Assembly: GCA_002432095.1 (NCBI GenBank)
Contig: DJFQ01000015.1
Coordinates: forward strand, 253-7,490
Source of the DNA: Marinagarivorans sp. UBA5868
Lineage (GTDB): Bacteria > Pseudomonadota > Gammaproteobacteria > Pseudomonadales > Cellvibrionaceae
DNA: 7,238 nt
Reading direction: 5' to 3'
Each line of letters begins with the position of its first letter. Within the stretch, counting starts at the first letter, position 1. Made by a program: the position numbers and the translations under genes. Below are positions 1-6,818 of this stretch, in pieces. Below the pieces are notes generated by a model. That model was not told the origin of the DNA. It made no database searches and saw nothing but the letters and a program-made list of their open reading frames with translations.

Positions 1-979
1 ACCGCAGCAGTTGTTGGCGTTTGCCGAAGCGGACATCGGATACGATGAAAAGACGATTCTGCATAATGTAAACGTGAGTGTTTTCGGTCAATCCCGCATC
101 GGTTTGTTAGGGCACAACGGTGCGGGAAAATCGACTTTTATTAAAGCGCTCACGGGCGAAGTTGCATTAAAAGGCGGCGAGCGTGTGGAGTCGGCTCATC
201 TGAAAGTTGGTTATTTCGCGCAACATCAATTGGAGGCGCTTGACCTGGAGGCGTCGTGCGCGCTGCATCTACAGCGCTTGAGACCTGCTGCATCCGAACA
301 GGAAATCCGCAATTTTCTCGGTGGTTTTGATTTTAGAGGCGACCGCGCGTTTGAGACCATACGGCATTTTTCCGGGGGCGAAAAAGCGCGTCTTGCATTA
401 GCAATTTTGGCGTGGCAGAAGCCCAACTTATTGGTGTTGGATGAACCGACGAACCATTTGGATCTGGAAGTGCGTCATGCATTAACGGTCGCTTTGCAGG
501 CATTTACCGGTGCGATTGTGGTGGTCTCCCATGACCGCCATCTACTTCGTAATACTGTCGAAGAATTCTGGTTGATTGACACTGGTCGTGTTGACTCTTT
601 TGCTGGCGATCTCGGTGACTATCAGCAGTGGCTGGCCGAGGGTAAATCCAACAAAGAAATCGAGTCCCTGCGGACCGATGAGGAAAAGAAGCCCGAGCGA
701 GATAAAAAGGCGCAGCGGCAAAGCGCAGCAGCTGTTCGCGAAAAGCTCAAACCCTTTACCCAGGTGATCCGCCAAATTGAACAAAAAATGGAGCGTTTAC
801 AAACGGCGTTGTCGGAGGTTGAGGGAAAACTGGCAAAGCCCGCATTGTACGAAAATGGTGGCCAGGAACTGCAATCGCTACTGAAGGAGCAAGGAGCATT
901 GCGCCAGGAGCTGAGTCAGCTGGAAGAATCGTGGTTGGAAAAAAGTCACGAGTTAGATCTGTTGCAGCAATCTCTTTGA
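1..979 (+). CDS. yheS: ABC-F family ATPase, YheS type, C-terminal half (5' end outside window)
   Basis: The reading frame is open from base 2, so the gene starts upstream; about 325 codons remain of a family usually near 630-640 residues. Counting from the TTG at base 11, the visible part is the second ABC domain: Walker A GHNGAGKST (34-42), the YFAQHQLE Q-loop region (69-75), signature FSGGEKARLAL (120-130), Walker B with the ABC-F hallmark LVLDEPTNHLD (141-151) and the SHDRHLL switch (173-179). A charged, Lys/Glu/Gln-rich tail (about 210-322) is predicted coiled coil, as in YheS/Uup-like proteins. No membrane segments are seen, which fits a soluble ABC-F protein acting on ribosomes rather than a transporter. 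The YheS assignment rests on the Q-loop wording and the coiled-coil tail; Uup is the main alternative. The ribosomal role is family knowledge. The next gene starts 15 bases after the stop, suggesting an operon. Confidence 0.9.
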   Translation, partial: PQQLLAFAEADIGYDEKTILHNVNVSVFGQSRIGLLGHNGAGKSTFIKALTGEVALKGGERVESAHLKVGYFAQHQLEALDLEASCALHLQRLRPAASEQEIRNFLGGFDFRGDRAFETIRHFSGGEKARLALAILAWQKPNLLVLDEPTNHLDLEVRHALTVALQAFTGAIVVVSHDRHLLRNTVEEFWLIDTGRVDSFAGDLGDYQQWLAEGKSNKEIESLRTDEEKKPERDKKAQRQSAAAVREKLKPFTQVIRQIEQKMERLQTALSEVEGKLAKPALYENGGQELQSLLKEQGALRQELSQLEESWLEKSHELDLLQQSL

Positions 980-994
980 TAAGTGGTGATATTA

Positions 995-1867
995 ATGAAG
1001 AAAATCGTGCGGCCTTTGCACATTGTTCAGCTTATTGCCGGCTTGGTATGTGCCACCGTGACCGCAGCGGTGTTTGCTGCGCAAAAGCTTGAACTGGAAG
1101 GTCAGTGGCAACAGGGCGGCATTGTGTTCGGTAAGGTTGCGCCGGGATACGACGTAAAAGTGGGTGATCGCGTTGTGCGTACCACTAAATCAGGTGATTT
1201 TGTTTTTGGTCTCGCACCTGATGCTCCCCCCGAGTTTATCTTAGAGCTTATCTATGCGCAGGGGCGTGTGGAGCAGTTTTCCTATGAGGTCAAGCAACGA
1301 ACCTATAAGGTGCAGCAGGTTAACGGAGTCGAACAAAAGCACGTCACACCACCCGCGGAATTGACTGCTCGTATACAACGGGAAGCGGAACTCGCTCGGG
1401 CGGCGCGTTTGCAGGATGATCCCCGCACGGATTTTCTGCAGGATTTTATCTGGCCATTGTCTGGCCCTATCACCGGTGTTTACGGCAGTCGTCGTGTGTA
1501 CAATGGCACACCACGATCGCCGCACTACGGGTTGGATATTGCCGCTCCGACGGGTACTAAGGTCGTAGCGCCTGCAGGTGGTTTGGTCACGCTTGCGGAG
1601 AATGATTTGTTTTATTCTGGCGGGACGCTCATTCTCGACCACGGCCACGGTTTATCTTCCACCTTCATTCACTTGAGCAAAATTTTGGTAGCAGTCGGCG
1701 ACAGGGTTGAGCAAGGCCAGGCGATTGCGGAGGTGGGCGCCACAGGGCGTGTCACTGGTCCCCACTTGGACTGGCGTATGAACTGGTTTGATGTGCGTCT
1801 TGATCCTGCATTGTTGATGACGGACAAACCCATGCCCAGAAAAGCTAAAGCCTCTACAAAAGAGTGA
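995..1867 (+). CDS. Exported M23-family (LytM-like) peptidase
   Basis: This 290-residue protein begins with a signal peptide: KK at 2-3, a hydrophobic core around 8-27, and a probable cut after VFA or FAA (28/29). Residues 31-110 form a beta-rich N-terminal region. A charged helix (about 119-140) leads to the M23 domain at about 150-275. Metal-site residues are H177 and D181 (HYGLD), with H226 (TFIHLS) as a catalytic-type His and H257 in GPHLDWRM. The residue two after H257 is D259, where M23 enzymes usually have a second His. Family knowledge suggests a periplasmic murein endopeptidase or, if inactive, an activator of amidases like EnvC/NlpD; no coiled coil or LysM is seen. ATG 995 is preferred over GTG 983/986 because the signal peptide then starts MKKIV and a weak GTGGTGAT stretch lies just upstream. 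The next gene starts 4 bases after the stop. Confidence 0.88.
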   Translation: MKKIVRPLHIVQLIAGLVCATVTAAVFAAQKLELEGQWQQGGIVFGKVAPGYDVKVGDRVVRTTKSGDFVFGLAPDAPPEFILELIYAQGRVEQFSYEVKQRTYKVQQVNGVEQKHVTPPAELTARIQREAELARAARLQDDPRTDFLQDFIWPLSGPITGVYGSRRVYNGTPRSPHYGLDIAAPTGTKVVAPAGGLVTLAENDLFYSGGTLILDHGHGLSSTFIHLSKILVAVGDRVEQGQAIAEVGATGRVTGPHLDWRMNWFDVRLDPALLMTDKPMPRKAKASTKE

Positions 1868-1871
1868 CGTT

Positions 1872-2072
1872 ATGACCGAGACAATAGATAAAAAGCTGCT
1901 TAGCATACTGGTTTGCCCGGTAAGCAAAGCGCCGCTGGTATACGACCGCGAGGCCGCTGAACTCGTGTGTCCTGCGAGCGGTTTGGCCTATCCCATTCGC
2001 GATGGCATTCCCGTGATGCTCGAGTCTGAGGCCCGCCAGATTACTCTCGAAGAGAAAGAAAAATATTCCTGA
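1872..2072 (+). CDS. ycaR: Trm112/YcaR (UPF0434) family small protein
   Basis: A 66-residue protein with the family layout: a short N-terminal helix, [11 protein letters not shown] (12-22), a beta stretch, [21 protein letters not shown] (30-50) and an acidic tail. The [19 protein letters not shown] motif is diagnostic. Eukaryotic Trm112 is a zinc-binding partner that stabilises and activates methyltransferases; the role of bacterial YcaR-type proteins is much less clear. Only C15 and C33 are present. The second Cys of the CPxC pair is Ser18, so the classic four-Cys zinc site cannot form. In many proteobacteria the family gene sits between lpxK and kdsB, whereas here it lies between an M23 peptidase gene and a HIT gene. 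ATG 1872 follows an AAAAGAG stretch (1858-1864) at 7 bases, overlapping the end of the previous gene, so translation may be coupled. I use ycaR as a family label only. Confidence 0.85.
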   Translation: MTETIDKKLLSILVCPVSKAPLVYDREAAELVCPASGLAYPIRDGIPVMLESEARQITLEEKEKYS

Positions 2073-2075
2073 CTT

Positions 2076-2083
2076 GAGGTGAT
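2076..2083 (+). promoter_or_regulatory. Strong Shine-Dalgarno for the HIT gene
   Basis: GAGGTGAT is an eight-base match to the anti-Shine-Dalgarno tail of 16S rRNA and ends five bases before ATG 2089. It is the best ribosome binding site in the window and fixes the HIT start. It implies that this gene is translated well even though it lies last in the row. Confidence 0.8.
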
Positions 2084-2088
2084 CCACC

Positions 2089-2439
2089 ATGGCGAATACG
2101 ACCATCTTCAGTAAGATCATTGCAGGCGAGATCCCGACAGAATTCGTTTATCAGGACGATTTCTGTGTGTGTATCCGGGATATTGCACCCCAGGCGCCCA
2201 CTCATTTATTGATTGTTCCTAAAAAACCGATCAGTACGCTCGCAAATGCTGGTGCTGAAGATCAAGCTCTTTTGGGGCACCTTCTGTTGAAGGCTGGTGA
2301 TATTGCTCGTCAGCTGGGTGTGGGCGATGCATTCCGCTTGGTCATCAACAATGGAGCTGGCGCTGGGCAAACCGTCTTTCATCTGCATATACACCTCCTC
2401 GCCAATAAGAAATTTACCGAAGGCAATTTGGGGATGTAA
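2089..2439 (+). CDS. hinT: HIT-family nucleotide phosphoramidase, HinT type
   Basis: This 116-residue protein matches the HinT layout: TIFSKIIAGEIP (5-16), the YQDD segment (21-24), DIAPQAPTHLLIVPK (31-45) and the histidine triad FHLHIHLL (97-104). H98, H100 and H102 form the triad, with H100 the expected nucleophile, as the middle His is in Hint1. The family hydrolyses purine nucleoside phosphoramidates and aminoacyl-adenylates in the cytosol, usually as a homodimer; this is family knowledge. The N-terminal SKI in place of the CKI zinc-site form resembles E. coli HinT. After the triad the usual GG is replaced by AN, and the tail ends EGNLGM, shorter than in E. coli. Reading is intact with an excellent ribosome binding site. 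It follows the Trm112-family gene by 16 bases and is followed by 147 non-coding bases before alaS. Its link to AlaRS (lysyl/alanyl adenylates are HinT substrates) is suggestive only. Confidence 0.92.
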   Translation: MANTTIFSKIIAGEIPTEFVYQDDFCVCIRDIAPQAPTHLLIVPKKPISTLANAGAEDQALLGHLLLKAGDIARQLGVGDAFRLVINNGAGAGQTVFHLHIHLLANKKFTEGNLGM

Positions 2440-2586
2440 TTGGTTTCTCGCTGAATCTCGCCGGTGTCCGCTGCCGCGGATGCCCTATGCTCGACGCCGG
2501 GCAACCCTTATACTTAGCGACTTTTTTGCGGGTCTGCTGCCGCTCAGACTTGCGCACCTGAAGACCTTACCGGATTTGGTTTATTT
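2440..2586 (+). promoter_or_regulatory. Intergenic region and probable alaS promoter/leader
   Basis: No protein of its own is convincing here. A -10-like TATACT lies at 2509-2514 (5 of 6 to consensus), but no good -35 is found at 16-18 bases, so the promoter is tentative. Downstream of its expected start is a hairpin at 2528-2553: GTCTG (2532-2536) pairs with CAGAC (2545-2549) around an 8-base loop, and GCGG/TTGC extend the stem with two G-U pairs. A smaller hairpin, TCCGC-TGCC-GCGGA, is at 2467-2480. Neither is followed by a T run, so they do not look like terminators of the HIT gene. E. coli AlaRS is reported to repress its own gene; whether anything here does so is unknown. Confidence 0.4.
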
Positions 2587-5178
2587 ATGAAAAGTGCTGA
2601 AATTCGCGAAGCATTTCTGTCCTATTTTGCCCGGAACGGGCACACATTAGTGCCGAGCAGCTCACTGGTGCCTGGCAATGACCCGACGTTGCTGTTTACC
2701 AATTCGGGCATGGTTCAGTTCAAAGATGTTTTTCTGGGTTCGGACAAGCGCCCATACACCCGTGCTGCCAGCGCTCAACGTTGTGTGCGGGCGGGTGGTA
2801 AACACAATGATCTGGAAAACGTCGGTTACACGGCCCGGCACCATACATTCTTCGAAATGCTCGGCAACTTCAGTTTCGGCGACTACTTCAAGCGCGACGC
2901 GATACGTTTTGCCTGGGAATTTCTCACTGGTGTTTTACAGCTTCCGCCAGAGCGCCTTTGGGTTACCGTGCATATCAGCGATGACGAAGCGGCGGATATC
3001 TGGATTAACGAAATCGGTGTGGATCCGCAGCGGTTTTCGCGTCTTGATGCCGATAATTTCTGGCAGATGGGCGATACCGGCCCCTGTGGCCCGAGTTCAG
3101 AGATCTTTTTTGATCATGGTCCTGAGGTGCCTGGTGGCCCTCCCGGTAGTCCAGACGATGGTCTTGATCGTTACATCGAAATCTGGAATCTGGTGTTTAT
3201 GCAGTTCGAACGCCAGCCGAGCGGTGAGTTGGTGCCGCTGCCCAAGCCCTCGGTGGACACCGGTATGGGGCTTGAACGCATTGCGGCAGTTATGCAGGGC
3301 GTTCATAGCAACTATGAGATTGATTTGTTTCAGGCGCTGCTTGGTGCTGCCTCGGAAGTGACTGGTTGTCGAGATACGACGGAGAAGTCCCTCCGCGTTA
3401 TCGCCGACCACATTCGTTCTTGTGCTTTTCTGATTGTCGACGGTGTTCTGCCTTCTAATGAAGGAAGAGGGTACGTGCTGCGCCGGATTATCCGCCGCGC
3501 GATCCGTCACGGTCATAAAGTCGGCCAGGAAAAGCCCTTTTTCCACAAGTTGGTTAGCGCACTTGTGGAGCAGATGGGGCAAGCATATTCCGATCTCGCC
3601 GCGCAACAAAAACACATCCAAAAGGTACTGTTGACCGAGGAAGAGCAGTTCGCTAAAACCCTTGATAAGGGGCTTGCAGTCCTCGCTGGAAAGCTCGAAT
3701 CCCTGGCTGGAGACATAATTCCTGGCGATGTGATTTTCACTCTTTATGACACGTACGGATTTCCCGCTGATCTCACCAATGATATTGCCCGCGAACGCGG
3801 CCTGACGTTGGATATGACAGCGTATGAAGCGCTGATGGAGCAGCAGCGCGATCGCGCACGATCATCTGGGGCATTCAAAATTGACTACACAGCAGGACTT
3901 GATCTGGCTGGCGAGACAGCCTTTAACGGCTACGAAGGTCTCAGCTCCGAGACATCAGTAGCGGCCCTTGTGCGCGGGCGATTTCAGGTTGATCGTCTGG
4001 CGGAAGGTGAAGAGGGCGTGGTAGTTCTAGAGCACACGCCTTTTTATGCGGAGTCGGGTGGTCAGGCTGGCGATGGGGGCGTAATCGAAAGTGCCTCCGG
4101 CCGGTTTGAAGTTCTGGACTGTCAAAAGGACGGCAACCATCACTTGCATATTGGCCGCGTTACCCGAGGAGAGCTCGTTCTTAAGGCCCAGGTCAGCGCC
4201 AAGGTTGATCTCGGGGTTCGCCACTCCACCGCTTTGAACCACTCCGCCACACATTTGCTGCACGCGGCTTTGAGGCATGTGCTTGGCACTCATGTTGCGC
4301 AGAAGGGGTCGTTGGTTGATTCGCAGCGCTTGCGTTTTGACTTCGCTCATTTCGAAGCGGTGACACCGGACCAATTGCAGCAGATCGAGGCATTGGTAAA
4401 CGAACAGATTCGCCAGAACACCGAGATAGCGACAGAGGTTTGTGATATTGAAGAAGCGCGGCAAAAAGGTGCGCTGGCTTTGTTTGGTGAAAAATATGGT
4501 GATCGTGTGCGAGTGTTGACCATGGGCGGCGGTTTCTCTGTCGAACTCTGTGGTGGCACCCATGCTAAACGTACCGGCGATATCGCTTTGTTTCGTATCG
4601 TCTCTGAATCGGGTATCGCATCCGGGGTAAGACGCATAGAAGCAGTAACTGGCGCCACAGCCTTCGAATATATGGCCCAGGCGCAAAAAAAACTCTCATT
4701 AGCTGCACAAATGTTAAAGACCGCACCGGATTCCATTGTGGAAAAGCTAGATGCTCTGCTAGTGCAAAATCGACAGCTGGAACGGGAGCTGGCTGCGGCG
4801 AAGAGCAAGTTGGCCGCAGCGTCGATAGATGAGTGGCTCGGCGAAGCTGAAGAAATAAAAGGGATCCGCGTTCTGGTGAAACTGGTCGATGGAAATGATG
4901 CCAAGCTGCTGCGCGACTTGGTCGACAAGCTGAGAAATAAATTGGGTCAATCCGCGATATTGCTTGCCGGTACAGATGGCGAACGTGTCAATCTGGTAGC
5001 CGGTGTCAGTAAAGATGCGACTGCGCTGGTGAAGGCGGGTGACATGGTCAAAGTAGTGGCGGAAAAAATTGGGGCGAAAGGTGGCGGACGGCCCGATATG
5101 GCTCAGGGGGGTGGGCTGGATAATGGCAGTCTTCCCCAGGCGTTGACGGCGTTGATGGAATCGCTTCGCCAAAGTTGA
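2587..5178 (+). CDS. alaS: Alanyl-tRNA synthetase
   Basis: An 863-residue protein, close to the 876 of E. coli AlaRS and complete. It charges tRNA-Ala with alanine in the cytosol. The N-terminal class II catalytic core begins SAEIREAFL, with the motif 2 region around [15 protein letters not shown] and motif 3 GMGLER at 226-231. The tRNA-recognition region contains [13 protein letters not shown] and [16 protein letters not shown] (about 277-310). The editing domain includes FYAESGGQ (486-493) and the zinc set H552, H556, C655 and H659 (HSATH and CGGTH), matching H564/H568/C666/H670 of E. coli. A helical, coiled-coil-like stretch follows (about 695-750), then the C-Ala/DHHA1 domain ending with GGGRPD at 832-837. 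No key residue is missing. ATG 2587 fits the family N-terminus but has only a weak GGAT (2572-2575) upstream, and it overlaps the stop of a short upstream frame (ATGA). lysC lies 200 bases downstream with its own promoter. Confidence 0.98.
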   Translation: MKSAEIREAFLSYFARNGHTLVPSSSLVPGNDPTLLFTNSGMVQFKDVFLGSDKRPYTRAASAQRCVRAGGKHNDLENVGYTARHHTFFEMLGNFSFGDYFKRDAIRFAWEFLTGVLQLPPERLWVTVHISDDEAADIWINEIGVDPQRFSRLDADNFWQMGDTGPCGPSSEIFFDHGPEVPGGPPGSPDDGLDRYIEIWNLVFMQFERQPSGELVPLPKPSVDTGMGLERIAAVMQGVHSNYEIDLFQALLGAASEVTGCRDTTEKSLRVIADHIRSCAFLIVDGVLPSNEGRGYVLRRIIRRAIRHGHKVGQEKPFFHKLVSALVEQMGQAYSDLAAQQKHIQKVLLTEEEQFAKTLDKGLAVLAGKLESLAGDIIPGDVIFTLYDTYGFPADLTNDIARERGLTLDMTAYEALMEQQRDRARSSGAFKIDYTAGLDLAGETAFNGYEGLSSETSVAALVRGRFQVDRLAEGEEGVVVLEHTPFYAESGGQAGDGGVIESASGRFEVLDCQKDGNHHLHIGRVTRGELVLKAQVSAKVDLGVRHSTALNHSATHLLHAALRHVLGTHVAQKGSLVDSQRLRFDFAHFEAVTPDQLQQIEALVNEQIRQNTEIATEVCDIEEARQKGALALFGEKYGDRVRVLTMGGGFSVELCGGTHAKRTGDIALFRIVSESGIASGVRRIEAVTGATAFEYMAQAQKKLSLAAQMLKTAPDSIVEKLDALLVQNRQLERELAAAKSKLAAASIDEWLGEAEEIKGIRVLVKLVDGNDAKLLRDLVDKLRNKLGQSAILLAGTDGERVNLVAGVSKDATALVKAGDMVKVVAEKIGAKGGGRPDMAQGGGLDNGSLPQALTALMESLRQS

Positions 5179-5196
5179 TGCGAATAAAAATATTTT

Positions 5197-5216
5197 GCGC
5201 AATTGGTCGCTTTTTT
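5197..5216 (+). terminator. Possible weak intrinsic terminator after alaS
   Basis: GCGC (5197-5200) can pair with G-T-CGC (5206-5210, T bulged), immediately followed by six T (5211-5216). The stem is short. A competing hairpin, GGTCGC (5205-5210) with GCGACT (5220-5225), has a T-rich loop. The position 18 bases after the alaS stop and just before a good promoter supports termination, but the stem is weaker than in typical intrinsic terminators. Confidence 0.35.
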
Positions 5217-5227
5217 CTTGCGACTAG

Positions 5228-5256
5228 TTAACAACTGAAGGCAATTCGTGTTTAAT
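5228..5256 (+). promoter_or_regulatory. Sigma70-type promoter for lysC
   Basis: TTAACA (5228-5233) and TTTAAT (5251-5256) each match 5 of 6 consensus bases and are separated by exactly 17 bases. Transcription should begin near 5263, giving a leader of about 115 nt before the lysC start. This is the best promoter pair that I can see in the window. Confidence 0.65.
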
Positions 5257-5264
5257 TGGCGCCC

Positions 5265-5299
5265 CTCGGAGCCAGCGCAGCCGCGCGTGACTCCGGGAG
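5265..5299 (+). promoter_or_regulatory. GC-rich hairpin at the 5' end of the lysC leader
   Basis: CTCGGAG (5265-5271) pairs with CTCC-GG-GAG (5291-5299, two bases bulged), and an inner stem GCGC (5275-5278) pairs with GCGC (5283-5286) around AGCC. A second CTCC at 5302-5305 can compete for GGAG. No T run follows; instead there is a run of A. The leader is too short, and lacks the AGAGG-type core, for a classical lysine riboswitch. It may stabilise the mRNA or control translation; function is inferred only. Confidence 0.4.
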
Positions 5300-5378
5300 T
5301 TCTCCGGTAAAAAAATGGTGGTTTTGGCAATCTAGCCACGACTGAAATGGGGATTATCTGGACTGATATAGGCACAGC

Positions 5379-6608
5379 ATGAGTCTGATTGTGCAAAAGT
5401 ACGGTGGTACCTCTGTTGGCAACATAGAGCGTATCAAGGCAGTTGCAGCCAAGGTCTGCAAGTTTCGTCAGCAAGGTCACGACATCGTTGTGGTTGTGTC
5501 CGCTATGAGTGGCGAAACGAACCGTCTCATAGGGCTGGCAAAAGAAATTCAAAAAGCCCCGGATCCCCGTGAATTGGATGTATTGGTTTCCACGGGCGAG
5601 CAGGTCACCATTGCTCTGTTGTGTATGGCATTAATGGAGTTGGGGCAAGACGCACGTTCATATACCGGCGCCCAGGTAAAAATATTGACGGATGACGCCT
5701 ACAACAAAGCGCGCATCCAAGAAATTGATGTAGAGCGCATGCGGGCTGATTTGCAGGCCGGGCGGGTAGTAGTAGTCGCGGGTTTTCAAGGTGTTGATGA
5801 AGCCGGCAATATCACCACTTTAGGTCGCGGTGGTTCTGATACGACAGGTGTTGCCTTGGCGGCTGCACTTAGAGCAGATGAGTGCCAAATTTATACGGAT
5901 GTCGATGGCGTTTATACCACCGATCCCCGAGTTGTTGAAAAAGCTCGTCGCCTGGACAAAATCACCTTCGAAGAAATGTTGGAGATGGCTAGCCTGGGCT
6001 CCAAGGTTTTACAGATTCGCTCGGTGGAGTTTGCGGGCAAATATAATGTTCCCTTGCGGGTTTTATCGTCATTCCAGGATGGGCCTGGCACATTGATCAC
6101 CATTGATGAGGAATTCTCGACTATGGAACAACCTGTAGTCTCCGGTATTGCATTTAATCGCGATGAAGCAAAAATTTCTGTTCGTGGTGTGCCGGATCAG
6201 CCAGGCGTTGCATCGCGTCTGTTGGCACCGATCGGTGAGGCCAATATTGAAGTGGATGTGATTGTCCAAAACCTTGCCGCCGATCAAACGGCTGACATTA
6301 CCTTTACTGTACACCGAAATGAGATGGGCAAAGCCCGCCAAGTGGTCCAGCGAGTGGCGGATGAGCTGCGCGCGCGCGAAGTAGTTGCGGACGACTCGGT
6401 TGTTAAGGTGTCCGTTGTCGGTGTCGGTATGCGATCTCATGCTGGTGTTGCTTGCACCATGTTTAAAGCCCTTGCTGCAGACAACATTAACATTCAGATG
6501 ATTACGACGTCTGAAATCAAAATATCAGTCATTATTGATGAAAAATATTTAGAGCTGGCTGTCCGCAGTTTGCACACTGCGTTCGGGCTGGATAAAGCCA
6601 TTGCCTGA
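5379..6608 (+). CDS. lysC: Aspartokinase (single-function, two ACT domains)
   Basis: A complete 409-residue enzyme that phosphorylates aspartate with ATP, the first step to lysine, threonine, methionine and diaminopimelate. The kinase domain shows KYGGTSV (7-13), the VVVVSAMSGETN segment (37-48), STGEQV (71-76), GFQG (135-138), TTLGRGGSDTT (146-156) and YTDVDGVYTTDPR (172-184). Two ACT domains follow, roughly 264-340 and 341-405; the second carries GVGMRSHAGVA and MITTSEIKIS. This is the Pseudomonas/Corynebacterium type, where Lys plus Thr commonly inhibit together; the actual inhibitor pattern cannot be read from sequence. There is no homoserine dehydrogenase fusion. ATG 5379 fits the family N-terminus; the upstream AGG (5370-5372) is a weak ribosome binding site. 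The gene has its own likely promoter and leader, and a possible internal start at 6123. Confidence 0.97.
   Translation: MSLIVQKYGGTSVGNIERIKAVAAKVCKFRQQGHDIVVVVSAMSGETNRLIGLAKEIQKAPDPRELDVLVSTGEQVTIALLCMALMELGQDARSYTGAQVKILTDDAYNKARIQEIDVERMRADLQAGRVVVVAGFQGVDEAGNITTLGRGGSDTTGVALAAALRADECQIYTDVDGVYTTDPRVVEKARRLDKITFEEMLEMASLGSKVLQIRSVEFAGKYNVPLRVLSSFQDGPGTLITIDEEFSTMEQPVVSGIAFNRDEAKISVRGVPDQPGVASRLLAPIGEANIEVDVIVQNLAADQTADITFTVHRNEMGKARQVVQRVADELRAREVVADDSVVKVSVVGVGMRSHAGVACTMFKALAADNINIQMITTSEIKISVIIDEKYLELAVRSLHTAFGLDKAIA
6123..6608 (+). other. Possible internal lysC product (ACT-domain beta subunit)
   Basis: Met249 of LysC is an in-frame ATG at 6123 preceded by GAGGA (6108-6112), ten bases away. 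Starting here gives a 161-residue polypeptide made of the linker and both ACT domains. Bacillus subtilis aspartokinase II and Corynebacterium glutamicum LysC are known to make a beta subunit of similar size (about 160-170 residues) from an internal start in the same place. The spacing is a little long for an efficient ribosome binding site, so this is a candidate only. Confidence 0.4.
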
Positions 6609-6629
6609 TTATATGATGATTGGCGCGCC

Positions 6630-6675
6630 AGCCCTGCGGGAACCCTGCAGGGCTCGCATCAAAAAAAGCCCGCAG
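6630..6675 (+). terminator. Hairpin cluster after lysC, terminator-like but without a T run
   Basis: AGCCCTGC (6630-6637) pairs perfectly with GCAGGGCT (6647-6654), 21 bases after the lysC stop. Instead of T the stem is followed by seven A (6661-6667). Two alternative pairings compete: CTGCGGG (6634-6640) with CCCGCAG (6669-6675), and GGGCT (6650-6654) with AGCCC (6667-6671). The position suits 3'-end formation of the lysC mRNA, perhaps by Rho or processing, but it is not a canonical intrinsic terminator on either strand. A GGCGCGCC palindrome (6622-6629) lies directly upstream. Confidence 0.35.
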
Positions 6676-6753
6676 AGGGTTACTCACAGGCATTAGCTCG
6701 AACCCATATCCATAACGGATACAAACAAAAAACACACGGGTCTGGTTAATGCC

Positions 6754-6789
6754 GCCGAATGCTCAGCCTCTCCGGGCTACGCCTTCGGT
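6754..6789 (+). promoter_or_regulatory. Leader hairpin upstream of csrA
   Basis: GCCGAA (6754-6759) pairs with TTCGGT (6784-6789, one G-U), GC (6761-6762) with GC (6781-6782), and AGCC (6765-6768) with GGCT (6775-6778) around a six-base loop, with small symmetric mismatches between. The structure ends 17 bases before the csrA Shine-Dalgarno, leaving the GGA motifs single-stranded. The rest of the lysC-csrA gap (6609-6753) shows no convincing promoter; an inverted pair TATCC-ATAAC-GGATA lies at 6707-6721. Confidence 0.5.
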
Positions 6790-6795
6790 CTCACA

Positions 6796-6811
6796 GGATG
6801 AATGTAAGGAG
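6796..6811 (+). promoter_or_regulatory. csrA ribosome binding site with candidate CsrA autoregulation sites
   Basis: AAGGAG (6806-6811) sits seven bases before ATG 6819 and fixes the csrA start over two in-frame upstream ATGs (6759, 6798), which lack a ribosome binding site. Its core AAGGA fits the ANGGA motif bound by CsrA, and a GGATG lies at 6796-6800, twelve bases upstream. A third ANGGA (ACGGA) is at 6715-6719. E. coli csrA is translationally repressed by its own protein at such GGA sites; here it is inferred by analogy. Confidence 0.5.
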
Positions 6812-6818
6812 AAAACCG

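Noticed and set aside
2678..3361. A 227-codon open frame on the plus strand inside alaS
   Set aside because: It lies wholly inside alaS in another frame; the alaS frame has full family motifs, while this one reads as shadow sequence rich in Arg, Trp and Cys.
4027..4686. A 219-codon open frame on the minus strand within alaS
   Set aside because: Antisense to the conserved editing domain of alaS, with no recognisable motif; explained by codon bias of the real gene.
5315..5335. Tiny leader frame MVVLAI in the lysC leader
   Set aside because: Six codons, no ribosome binding site and no Lys or Thr codons; not credible as an attenuation peptide.
5351..5362. Two GGA triplets upstream of lysC as CsrA sites
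   Set aside because: Neither fits ANGGA and they are not in a visible hairpin loop or the ribosome binding site.
6608..6613. TATAAT on the minus strand just after lysC
   Set aside because: No acceptable -35 at 15-19 bases upstream and no gene on the minus strand for it to serve.
6759..6818. N-terminal extension of CsrA from ATG 6759 or 6798
   Set aside because: These starts lack ribosome binding sites, and CsrA proteins start at MLILTRR; AAGGAG points to ATG 6819.
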